Assembly (NCBI GenBank): GCA_003557545.1 | Contig: PWOD01000141.1 | Location: 1-6,329 of the forward strand | Length of the DNA stretch: 6,329 bases | Reading direction: 5' to 3' | Source of the DNA: a bacterium | GTDB taxonomy: Bacteria > T1Sed10-126 | In this document: piece after piece, positions 1 through 6,165 of the stretch | Position numbering within the stretch: the first letter of the stretch is position 1 | How the letters are laid out: each line of letters begins with the position of its first letter | Notes under the pieces: generated by a model | Seen by the model: the letters and a program-made list of their open reading frames with translations, nothing else | Told to the model about the DNA's origin: nothing | Database searches by the model: none | Program-made: the position numbers and the translations under genes

Positions 1-1595
1 GCAGCCTCCTCGACCGGGACGTGTCTGACCACCTCCCAGCCCTGTTTGCGATACGTGGTGATTCTCTGGCTGGCACGCCGGGCCAGCCGGTCACTGAATC
101 GGTCTTCGAAGTCGACGACCACACCCCGGCTCTTGTGGATCTGCGGACAGATCCGCGAGGCCCGGCCCGCTTCCTGCTCGGCCCTGCTGGACGATGCCCC
201 GGCACCGGCCCGGATCACGAACTGGAGCCGCGGGAAATCCACCGCCTCCGACCACACACCCGTGGCGACCACCCCCGGAATCCGTCCCTCGGTGAAATCA
301 ACCCTGACCTGCCGGTAGGTCTCATCGTCCATCCGGTCGGCCATCTTGCTGCCCACCTGGGTCGCACTGCGGATAGACTCCACCTGGGACCTGTACTTTC
401 TCAGCTTCGGCGACCGAGCGAACAGCCACTGAACCCGGTCAACCGGATCATCGGGCATGTCAGAAGCGTTCTCAGCCGCCTTCACGAACGAGGACTCCTT
501 GAGAAGCCGGGCCGCCTCGTTGCGGGCCCTGTCCCCGGGATGGGTGGCGTAGACCAGCGGCCAGTCTGAGCCCAGGTGCTCATGGATGCGCACCGCATGC
601 TCGATGGTCTGGGTCAGGATCAACGTCTGACCCATGCTGACCAGCTGCCTGGCAACCTGGGCGATCTCAGCATTGCGGTCATCGTTGCGCCAGACCCCTT
701 CCCTGTTTACCTCGTGGCTGGATCCGTTCTCAACCGCCCGGCCAGAGCTCTGGACCATCACCACGGTCATCGGTACCACCAGGCCCCGGGCCACGCCCTC
801 GGCATAGGTCACGCTGGACGCCACGGGCCCGAACAGGGACTCGATCTTGATCTCACCATCGTCGTGACGGCCCTCAGGCGTGGCGGTGAATCCGAACATC
901 CGGGCCTTCTGGACCCGACTCAGGGCAAAGAAGCTGCGGTCCACCGCCGCACGGTGAACCTCATCGACCAGCAGCAGAAGGCAAGAAGACAGAAACCCGT
1001 TCCTGTCCGCTGCCTCCAGGCTGTCAAGACTGATGACAGTCACAGGTCGAAACTTCTTCTTGCCGCATCCGATGATGCCCGCATCGACACCCCTCGATTT
1101 GAAGCGATCGTGCAGGTTGAACACCGAACCCCTCCCTTTGGTCACCACCCCGATCGGGTAACGGTCACCGAGGTAACTGTAACTGGCGCAGGCCCTTGAA
1201 ATCACCTCGCTCTTGCCCCAGGCCGTGCAGCAATTGATCAACGCCCGGGGCAGGGTCCATATCGCATCCAGTGCCGGCTGCTGCGTCGGCCTGAGAGCCC
1301 CGACCACGTCCCGGTTGGGTTCAGGCAGGATTTCCAGTTGATGACGGCGGTGGTCCACCGTCTCGTAGGGATAACCCTGCTGGTCCAGGATCCCGCACAC
1401 CCGCTCGTACAGACCACCGTAGGTCACCAGCGACCCACCCGTGACATGATAAAGCGGCTCTTTCTCGAACTCATAACGGTTCTTGTAAGGAACATATGTC
1501 TTTTTGCGCCAGTTGAGATGGGGCCCCAACACCGGCTGGGCCCACTCGCCCGGCGTAACGGACAGCAGGTTGCCGATCCGCTCGACCTTGAGCAT
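1..1595 (-). CDS. UvsW-like superfamily 2 DNA helicase (C-terminus beyond left edge)
   Basis: The minus-strand frame is open from ATG at 1595 to base 1, giving 531 codons with no stop, so the C-terminus is outside the window. Helicase motifs occur in order: a Q-like motif (LRPTQQ, about residues 101-106), Walker A TAWGKS (124-129), DEVH box (211-214), motif III FTATP (236-240), a motif V region near 441-455, and motif VI QEAGRASRI (474-482) with candidate arginine fingers R478 and R481. The first 90 residues resemble the extra N-terminal region of phage UvsW-type helicases. That family is known to unwind branched DNA and R-loops and to drive branch migration in recombination-dependent replication. 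The start is supported by AAGGGG eight bases before the ATG. The gene follows the Rad50-like gene by 90 bp. Walker A lacks the usual first glycine of GxGKS/T (A125-W126-G127-K128-S129). A related DEAD-like helicase of another subfamily is possible. Confidence 0.9.
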   Translation of the reverse strand, partial: MLKVERIGNLLSVTPGEWAQPVLGPHLNWRKKTYVPYKNRYEFEKEPLYHVTGGSLVTYGGLYERVCGILDQQGYPYETVDHRRHQLEILPEPNRDVVGALRPTQQPALDAIWTLPRALINCCTAWGKSEVISRACASYSYLGDRYPIGVVTKGRGSVFNLHDRFKSRGVDAGIIGCGKKKFRPVTVISLDSLEAADRNGFLSSCLLLLVDEVHRAAVDRSFFALSRVQKARMFGFTATPEGRHDDGEIKIESLFGPVASSVTYAEGVARGLVVPMTVVMVQSSGRAVENGSSHEVNREGVWRNDDRNAEIAQVARQLVSMGQTLILTQTIEHAVRIHEHLGSDWPLVYATHPGDRARNEAARLLKESSFVKAAENASDMPDDPVDRVQWLFARSPKLRKYRSQVESIRSATQVGSKMADRMDDETYRQVRVDFTEGRIPGVVATGVWSEAVDFPRLQFVIRAGAGASSSRAEQEAGRASRICPQIHKSRGVVVDFEDRFSDRLARRASQRITTYRKQGWEVVRHVPVEEA

Positions 1596-1685
1596 GAATA
1601 CTACCCCTTAAGCAGCATCGTCCAGACTAACCGGTTGGATGTGAGAGATCAACATACCTCGTGGTCTGTATCACCAGGAATCCGC

Positions 1686-4049
1686 TCAACTCTGGACTTC
1701 AGCCCGACTTAACTTGTCGATTTTTTTCGATGACAGGTCGATCGCCTCATCACAGGCCCCGGCGATCTCATCATGATGGGTGGTCAGGATCATCTGCGTC
1801 TGACCGTCACCAGACATCGTGCGAAGGCTCTCGGCCATGGTCTCGATACCGTCGCTGTCGAGGCCGTAGGTCGGCTCATCCATGGTCAGCAGCCCGAACG
1901 AGCTGGCGAACAGGGCGTGGACCGACCAGATGAAGGACACACACCACCGGCAGGCCTCCCCACCGGACAACAGTGAAGCCGGATAACGGGACCCATCCGG
2001 CCAGACCGCCTCGAACTCCCCACCATCCAGATCGATCCTGAACTCAGCCCCGAGCCGGGGCAAGTACTCATTGGCCGCGGCCGCGAGGGCCCGGCTGTAC
2101 TGATCGATCATCTCCGCCGGAAGCTGATCCCGATGCAGCAGTTCCCGCAACCGTGTCACCTTGTCCTTGAACCGGCGCTTGCTCTCAGCACGCTGCTGCC
2201 ACTGGGTCATCTCCTCATGGCTATCCCTGAGACGCTTTAGCTGACTGGCCATGTAATCCATCGTGCTCCGTGCCGCTTCCAGATCCGATCTCAGCTTGCG
2301 GTGGGTCTCCACCTCCCGTCGGGCCTTCTCGACCTGACTGTCGGTGGGTGCCTCGGCCACCACCCGCTCGGCCTGCTCAAAAGATTCCTGAACCTGCTGC
2401 CACTCGGACTTGGCCTCATTGAGCTGACTGGACAGGTCCACCACCTGCCCACTGAGCTGACGGTGTTCGTACTCCAGGCTCTGCAGTTGCTGTAAAGTAT
2501 TGGACAGCAACTGCTTACGTTCAAGGTTAAACTCCACCGCCGGCAGCTGATCCAGCTTGGCCTGCAGGTCGGCCAGCGACTGCTCGATGTGCTGCCGGGC
2601 CGCCTGGACCTGGGCGTTGTGTTTCTGGGCCTCTGACAGGTCCTTCTGATACTGCCGCTGACGGGCGAGATTATTGCTTCTGACCTGAGACAGGTCGTCC
2701 TGAGCCTTCCGCAGGCTGATCTGGGCCCTCTTGCGATCCCGACCCGTTTGTTTCTCCCGCTCAACCATCTCGGCTCGCCTGCGGCTGATCGTGTCCGGAT
2801 CGGCCAGGTTCTGCACCGTCTGGGTGAACGCCTGCTGGATCGCTGGCAGGTCACCCTGGGTCTGGTTGCCCTCGGCCCGGTAGATATAACTGGGGCCCGG
2901 GTGAGCCTCGACACGGATATCCACAGCCAGGACGCTGCTTTCATCCAGAACGGACAGGGCCGACCTGGCCGCCTCATGTTCCTGGTCCGACTTGTCGAAG
3001 GCCCTCTGGGCCTGATCGACCTGCTCCTGATAGGGCTGCTCATCCACCTGCTGCGGCTCTTGCGGCTCTTGGACCGGCTGACCGGGATCCCGGGCCTTGA
3101 GCTGATCGATCTGGGACTGCAGGCTCTTCCTCTGGCTGTGAGCCATCTCCTGCTGGTTGAGCTCTTCCAGTGCCTCCTGAACGGCCGCAGCGTCGCCGTG
3201 TTCGGCCTGGAGCTTGTCCAGTGCTGACTTGACCTGTTGATACCGTTCGATGCTGGAGGTGCTGGTGGCCCGGACGCGGGCCAGTCTCTGCTCCAGATGC
3301 TCTTTCTGGTCCTTGAGATGGTCCCGCTTGGCCCGGGCTTCCAGGGCCGCTTCCGACAACCGGATTGTCTGCTGGGCCTGTTCCAGGTCAATGCCGCCCA
3401 GCCGCTGCTCCAGCTCCTGCCGGGACTTCTCCTTCTGATGCCATTCCTGCTTCTGACTCTCGATCTGAGCCGACAGCCGGTCCATCTCATCGCGGTAGTC
3501 GGGGACTTCCCCCAGCTTCTTGATGAGCCCGGCCAGCTCATCACGGCTCTTTTCCAGCCAGTCCAGCCCGGTCAGCTTCAAAAACGCCGTCTGTCGATCG
3601 GCCCTGGACTCGAAGAGCAGGCTCTGCATCTGGCCCTGCTGGATGAAGCTGAACCGGGTGATCGAGGCAGTGTCCAACCCCAACCGCTCCTGGATCCAGC
3701 CAAGCACCGCCCGGGAGCCGGTGATCGACTCATCACCGCAGGTCAGCTTCCGGCCGCCGCCGGCGAGGTCGGTTTCCAGGGTCATCAGCCGGCCATCGTG
3801 CAGCCGGTACCGTCCCTCGATCCAGCTCTCATCGGCCTGCTCGCTGCCGACCCGGCGGATCATCTTCTGTATCGTCGAACCCTGCATGGCGTTGCCGGTC
3901 AGCTGCAGCCGGATGGCGCTGAGCACGGTGCTCTTGCCACATCCGTTGGGCCCGACCAGTCCCAGGTTGCGGCCACCGGTGAAGTCCACCGACAACTCAT
4001 CCACACCCCGGACGTTCTTGAGTTTAATGCTCTCGACGCGAATGCTCAT
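1686..4049 (-). CDS. Rad50/SbcC/gp46-like SMC-family ATPase without a zinc hook
   Basis: This 787-residue protein has the complete split ABC ATPase of the SMC/Rad50 class. Walker A is GPNGCGKST (33-41), the Q-loop lies in FIQQGQ (135-140), the signature is LLSGGE (693-698), Walker B is LLTMDEPT (720-727), the D-loop is GLDSD (729-733), and the switch histidine is in TTHHD (756-760). Between the lobes, residues of about 155-645 are rich in Q, E, K, R and L, as in a long coiled coil. In this family ATP-driven head engagement controls an associated nuclease (SbcD, Mre11, gp47) that trims DNA ends. No CxxC hook lies at the coil apex. The only C-x-x-C (C700-C703) follows the signature motif. The apex instead holds a Pro/Gln/Glu-rich segment (about 321-339) and a non-coiled stretch (about 365-420). 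The ATG overlaps the preceding 32-aa ORF stop, with AAAGG seven bases upstream. A RecF-like or defence-type SMC ATPase is an alternative. Confidence 0.9.
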   Translation of the reverse strand: MSIRVESIKLKNVRGVDELSVDFTGGRNLGLVGPNGCGKSTVLSAIRLQLTGNAMQGSTIQKMIRRVGSEQADESWIEGRYRLHDGRLMTLETDLAGGGRKLTCGDESITGSRAVLGWIQERLGLDTASITRFSFIQQGQMQSLLFESRADRQTAFLKLTGLDWLEKSRDELAGLIKKLGEVPDYRDEMDRLSAQIESQKQEWHQKEKSRQELEQRLGGIDLEQAQQTIRLSEAALEARAKRDHLKDQKEHLEQRLARVRATSTSSIERYQQVKSALDKLQAEHGDAAAVQEALEELNQQEMAHSQRKSLQSQIDQLKARDPGQPVQEPQEPQQVDEQPYQEQVDQAQRAFDKSDQEHEAARSALSVLDESSVLAVDIRVEAHPGPSYIYRAEGNQTQGDLPAIQQAFTQTVQNLADPDTISRRRAEMVEREKQTGRDRKRAQISLRKAQDDLSQVRSNNLARQRQYQKDLSEAQKHNAQVQAARQHIEQSLADLQAKLDQLPAVEFNLERKQLLSNTLQQLQSLEYEHRQLSGQVVDLSSQLNEAKSEWQQVQESFEQAERVVAEAPTDSQVEKARREVETHRKLRSDLEAARSTMDYMASQLKRLRDSHEEMTQWQQRAESKRRFKDKVTRLRELLHRDQLPAEMIDQYSRALAAAANEYLPRLGAEFRIDLDGGEFEAVWPDGSRYPASLLSGGEACRWCVSFIWSVHALFASSFGLLTMDEPTYGLDSDGIETMAESLRTMSGDGQTQMILTTHHDEIAGACDEAIDLSSKKIDKLSRAEVQS

Positions 4050-4144
4050 GAAAGAACCTTTCGTTTGTGGTAGTACCGGCCCAGGATCTCAAAGGCCTCA
4101 CTGTACCGCGAGACGGGCGGATCTGACTGGTATTCTCTGGTCAT
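4046..4144 (-). CDS. Small 32-aa protein, unrecognised, coupled to its neighbours
   Basis: This 99-base ORF encodes 32 residues beginning MTREYQSDPP and ending HKRKVLS. It fills the space between the 90-aa gene and the Rad50-like gene exactly. Its ATG overlaps the upstream TGA by four bases (ATGA), and its own TGA overlaps the ATG of the Rad50-like gene in the same way. A good Shine-Dalgarno, GAGGG six bases before the ATG, lies inside the end of the upstream gene. The second half (SEAFEILGRYYHKRK) could form a basic amphipathic helix. I do not recognise a family. The precise double overlap and the ribosome site argue that it is translated, either as a small partner protein or as a coupling cistron for the ATPase. 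Confidence 0.6.
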   Translation of the reverse strand: MTREYQSDPPVSRYSEAFEILGRYYHKRKVLS

Positions 4145-4413
4145 TGGTCACCCTCTTCTTTCCGTCTACGGTAAACCTCACCCATAGCCCAAAAAAGAGC
4201 CCGGGTACCGGGACGGGTGTCCCGACTCGGTTTCAACACAATCCCCAGGTCCACCAGCTCCTGAGTGGTCATCAATCTGTCAAGAGAGGATACCAGCCGG
4301 TCGACCGCCTCCTGTCGCTCGAACTCATCCTGCATCGCCCGGACCGTCGGGTCGGGCTGGTTGGGATCGGTACGATATCTCAAGAGATGCTCACCCACCT
4401 TTTCGGTCAACAT
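4141..4413 (-). CDS. Hypothetical 90-aa protein, unrecognised
   Basis: The frame is open further upstream to an ATG at 4473, but the first 20 residues of that version are a tryptophan-rich out-of-frame shadow of the HTH-like ORF. I therefore chose the internal ATG at 4413, which gives 90 residues starting MLTEKVGEHL. It overlaps the HTH-like ORF by 23 bases and ends in a TGA that overlaps the next ATG. There is no clear Shine-Dalgarno, so translation probably depends on re-initiation from the preceding ORF. The protein is predicted to be mostly helical and charged: an acidic stretch near residues 27-36 (MQDEFERQEA), a short segment MTTQELVDLG near 48-57, and a basic tail YRRRKEE. There are no cysteines, signal peptide or membrane segment. 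I do not recognise a family. Its position suggests a role connected with the recombination genes, but this is only inference. Confidence 0.72.
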   Translation of the reverse strand: MLTEKVGEHLLRYRTDPNQPDPTVRAMQDEFERQEAVDRLVSSLDRLMTTQELVDLGIVLKPSRDTRPGTRALFWAMGEVYRRRKEEGDQ

Positions 4414-4549
4414 AACCAGTAATGCGATCCGCCACCAGCTCCACCTGCCACTCACACCCCAGGCACCGGGCAATATCCGCCAGGTCCTCCACCGTGAACC
4501 TCTTGGAACCGTTTAGGCGCTTCTTGAGCCAACCCTTCTTTCGACCCAT
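4391..4549 (-). CDS. Short helix-turn-helix-like protein, perhaps truncated by the insertion
   Basis: The ORF encodes 52 residues. Residues 3-32 (from RKKGWLKKRLNG through FTVEDLADIARCLGC) resemble the recognition helix and following helices of Cro/CI (XRE) type DNA-binding proteins, where a W/V-S-K-x-LNG pattern precedes a TxEDLxxIAxALG helix. The helices normally found before this, about 25 residues, are absent. The ATG lies only a few bases from the left end of the inserted IS element, and no Shine-Dalgarno precedes it there (only CCGCGGTTG). Either the insertion removed the true N-terminus, or the ATG is native and the insertion removed the ribosome site. Removing the element in silico places GGTGA at a suitable distance. 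The 3' end overlaps the 90-aa gene, so this ORF probably led the operon segment. Family assignment is tentative. Confidence 0.55.
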   Translation of the reverse strand: MGRKKGWLKKRLNGSKRFTVEDLADIARCLGCEWQVELVADRITGYVDRKGG

Positions 4550-4566
4550 CAACCGCGGCAAGGGGA

Positions 4567-4586
4567 CCGTCGCCTTCAGGCGACGG
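4567..4586 (+). repeat. Left-end hairpin of the IS element
   Basis: CCGTCGCC (4567-4574) pairs perfectly with GGCGACGG (4579-4586) around a TTCA loop. Its position just inside the left border matches the subterminal hairpin that Y1 transposases bind at the left end. The bases before its foot (AGGGGA) would hold the guide that recognises the cleavage site. No T-run follows, so it is not a typical terminator. Confidence 0.75.
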
Positions 4587-4606
4587 GGGAATTGCCGCCC
4601 TCCCTC

Positions 4607-4634
4607 TTGATTAGAAGAATGCAGTCTGTATAAT
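4607..4634 (+). promoter_or_regulatory. Sigma70-type promoter for tnpA, predicted to give a leaderless transcript
   Basis: A perfect TATAAT lies at 4629-4634, and TTGATT (4 of 6 matches to TTGACA) lies at 4607-4612 with a 16-base spacer. The usual start point, about seven bases after the -10 box, falls at 4641-4642, which is the tnpA ATG itself. The region is much more AT-rich than its surroundings. No Shine-Dalgarno is seen before the ATG, consistent with a leaderless mRNA. Confidence 0.6.
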
Positions 4635-4641
4635 AGGCATC

Positions 4642-5040
4642 ATGGAGCCACGTTACTCCAAGAATGCCGGGGCGGTCTTCTCTCTGAAGTACCACCTCGT
4701 CTGGTGTCCCAAGTACAGGCGTGCCGTCCTCGTCGATGACGTGGCCGACGGTCTGAAGCAACTCCTCACGGAGAAGGCTGCGGAACTGGAGATGTCCGTC
4801 CTGACGATGGAGGTGATGCCGGATCACGTCCACCTCTTCGTCGAGTCGGACCCACGTTGGGCGGTGGCCGAGATCGTCAATCGCCTCAAGGGCTACACGT
4901 CCCGCATCCTCCGATCCGAGTTCCGGCCCCTGCGATCCAGGCTGCCGACCCTGTGGAGCCGGTCGTACTACGCCGGGACAGTCGGGCATGTCAGCGAGGC
5001 GACCGTGAGACGTTACATCGAGAGCCAGACCGGGAAGTGA
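4642..5040 (+). CDS. tnpA: IS200/IS605 Y1 transposase TnpA (HUH single-strand transposase)
   Basis: The 132-residue product has the usual length of IS200-type transposases. It contains the metal-binding HUH motif H62-V-H64 within MEVMPDHVHLFVE, the conserved YHLVWCPKYRR near the N-terminus (residues 17-27), and the catalytic tyrosine Y125 in VRRYIESQ near the C-terminus. These enzymes act as dimers, cut single-stranded element ends through a 5'-phosphotyrosine link, and excise and insert the element as a circle, often at the replication fork. All catalytic residues are present. The start has no ribosome site but lies at the predicted transcription start of a TATAAT promoter. The stop is three bases before the tnpB ATG, so both genes are probably on one transcript. 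Confidence 0.95.
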   Translation: MEPRYSKNAGAVFSLKYHLVWCPKYRRAVLVDDVADGLKQLLTEKAAELEMSVLTMEVMPDHVHLFVESDPRWAVAEIVNRLKGYTSRILRSEFRPLRSRLPTLWSRSYYAGTVGHVSEATVRRYIESQTGK

Positions 5041-5043
5041 CCG

Positions 5044-6165
5044 ATGCGTAGGGCCTACAAATACCGACTCTTCACGAACGCCAACCAGGAGCGGGAACTG
5101 GATGCGATGCTGGAGACGCATCGTAGGCTGTACAACTCCTGCCTGGCCCAGCGGAAGGAGCGGTACGAGGCCGAGAAGGTCACGGTCAAGTACACGGAGC
5201 AGTCGGCCCGGTTTAAGGTCGAGCGATCCACCAACCCTTACTATGCTCGGCTCAACTTTTCGTCGGCCCAGGCGACGATGCGGCGGTTGGACAAGGCGTT
5301 CGCCAACTTCTTCCGCCGGATCAAGGCGAAGGAGACGCCCGGCTATCCCCGGTTCAAGGCCAGGGACCGATTCCACTCGATCGAGTTCCCGGCTCACGGG
5401 GACGGCATCCGGTTGACCGGCAACCGCCTGCGGGTCCAACACGTCGGCACGATCCGGGTCAAACTCCACCGTCCGGTCGAAGGGACGATCAAGACCGTCA
5501 CCCTCAAGCGTGAGGCCGACAGGTGGTACGTCGTCGTCTCCTGCGACCTGGGTGATGTCCAGGTCGAGCCGAGCGACAAGCCTCCGGTCGGCATTGACGT
5601 GGGAATCGAGTCGTTCCTGACCACTTCTGAAGGCGTCCAGGAGCCGAATCCCCGATACCTCAAGGATGCGTTGCCGGACCTCCGCAGGAAGCAGCGGAGC
5701 GTGTCCCGCAAGCAGAAGGGCGGCAAGAACCGCCGCAAGGCCGTAAAGAAGGTGGCGAGGGCTCATGCCCGTGTCCGCAACCTGCGACGGGAGCATCACC
5801 ACCAAGTTGCGTTGCGTCTGGTCCGTCGTCATGGCGTGATCGCTGCGGAAAGCCTGAACATCCGGGGGATGCTCGGGAACCGCAGGCTCGCCAGGGCGAT
5901 CAGCGATGTTGCCTGGGGCAACTTCTTGCTGACGCTGCGATCCAAGGCTGAGAGTGCCGGGGTCGCATTCGTGGAGGTTGATCCTCGGGGAACCTCGCAG
6001 GAGTGTTCCGGGTGCGGTCGTGTTGTTCGGAAGGCACTCGGCCAACGGTGGCACTCCTGCGAATGTGGTTGTTCCCTGCATCGAGATCACAACGCCGCCA
6101 GGAACGTCCTGGCTCGTTGTCTGGCCCGGACGGGGCCAGTGGGCGTCAAGGTCGGCGTTGGCTGA
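5044..6165 (+). CDS. tnpB: TnpB RNA-guided DNA endonuclease (IS605 OrfB)
   Basis: The 373-residue protein is close to the usual TnpB length. The N-terminal part begins with the characteristic MRRAYKYRLFTNANQE, and SSAQATMRRLDKAFANFFRR is the family helix near 73-92. The RuvC-like catalytic residues are all visible: D185 in PVGIDVGIES, E269 in VIAAESLNIRGM, and D348 in LHRDHNAARNVL. A zinc finger lies between the last two, with C321 and C324 (CSGC) and a cluster C339, C341, C343. TnpB of known members uses an RNA from the element's right end to cut double-stranded DNA next to a short motif, favouring retention of the element after excision. The protein thus looks catalytically competent. The gene starts three bases after the tnpA stop with only a weak ribosome site (GGGAAGTGA), which suggests coupling. 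Its last part probably overlaps the guide RNA. Confidence 0.95.
   Translation: MRRAYKYRLFTNANQERELDAMLETHRRLYNSCLAQRKERYEAEKVTVKYTEQSARFKVERSTNPYYARLNFSSAQATMRRLDKAFANFFRRIKAKETPGYPRFKARDRFHSIEFPAHGDGIRLTGNRLRVQHVGTIRVKLHRPVEGTIKTVTLKREADRWYVVVSCDLGDVQVEPSDKPPVGIDVGIESFLTTSEGVQEPNPRYLKDALPDLRRKQRSVSRKQKGGKNRRKAVKKVARAHARVRNLRREHHHQVALRLVRRHGVIAAESLNIRGMLGNRRLARAISDVAWGNFLLTLRSKAESAGVAFVEVDPRGTSQECSGCGRVVRKALGQRWHSCECGCSLHRDHNAARNVLARCLARTGPVGVKVGVG

Noticed and set aside
21-1199. Plus-strand open frames of 182 and 207 codons at the left end.
   Set aside because: They are antisense to the helicase frame, which shows ordered SF2 motifs and is simply cut by the window edge.
1608-1655. A 15-codon minus-strand ORF (MLISHIQPVSLDDAA) between the ATPase and helicase genes, ending in TAAGGGG next to the helicase ribosome site.
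   Set aside because: The GAGGT before its ATG is too close to function and the ORF is too short to support. A leader peptide is possible but unsupported.
1627-1655. A possible minus-strand promoter for the helicase: TTGATC, a 17-base spacer, then TAGTCT.
   Set aside because: The -10 match is poor (3 of 6) and such pairs occur by chance. The gene can be served by operon read-through.
3237-4422. Two long plus-strand open frames (278 and 300 codons) opposite the Rad50-like gene.
   Set aside because: The opposite strand carries the Walker A and Q-loop of the ATPase. The plus-strand translations are low-complexity, rich in L, P, Q or in R, S, and have no motifs.
4414-4473. An N-terminal extension of the 90-aa protein to the ATG at 4473.
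   Set aside because: The added residues are the out-of-frame reading of the HTH-like ORF, with an unusual Trp-rich composition and no ribosome site.
4567-4586. The left-end and right-end hairpins as rho-independent terminators.
   Set aside because: Neither is followed by a T-run, and their placement and shared TTCA loop fit transposon ends better.
4576-6090. A 504-codon minus-strand open frame across the IS element.
   Set aside because: It lies antisense to tnpA and tnpB, whose catalytic motifs are unmistakable. Its translation has no recognisable domain and is the usual shadow in GC-rich DNA.
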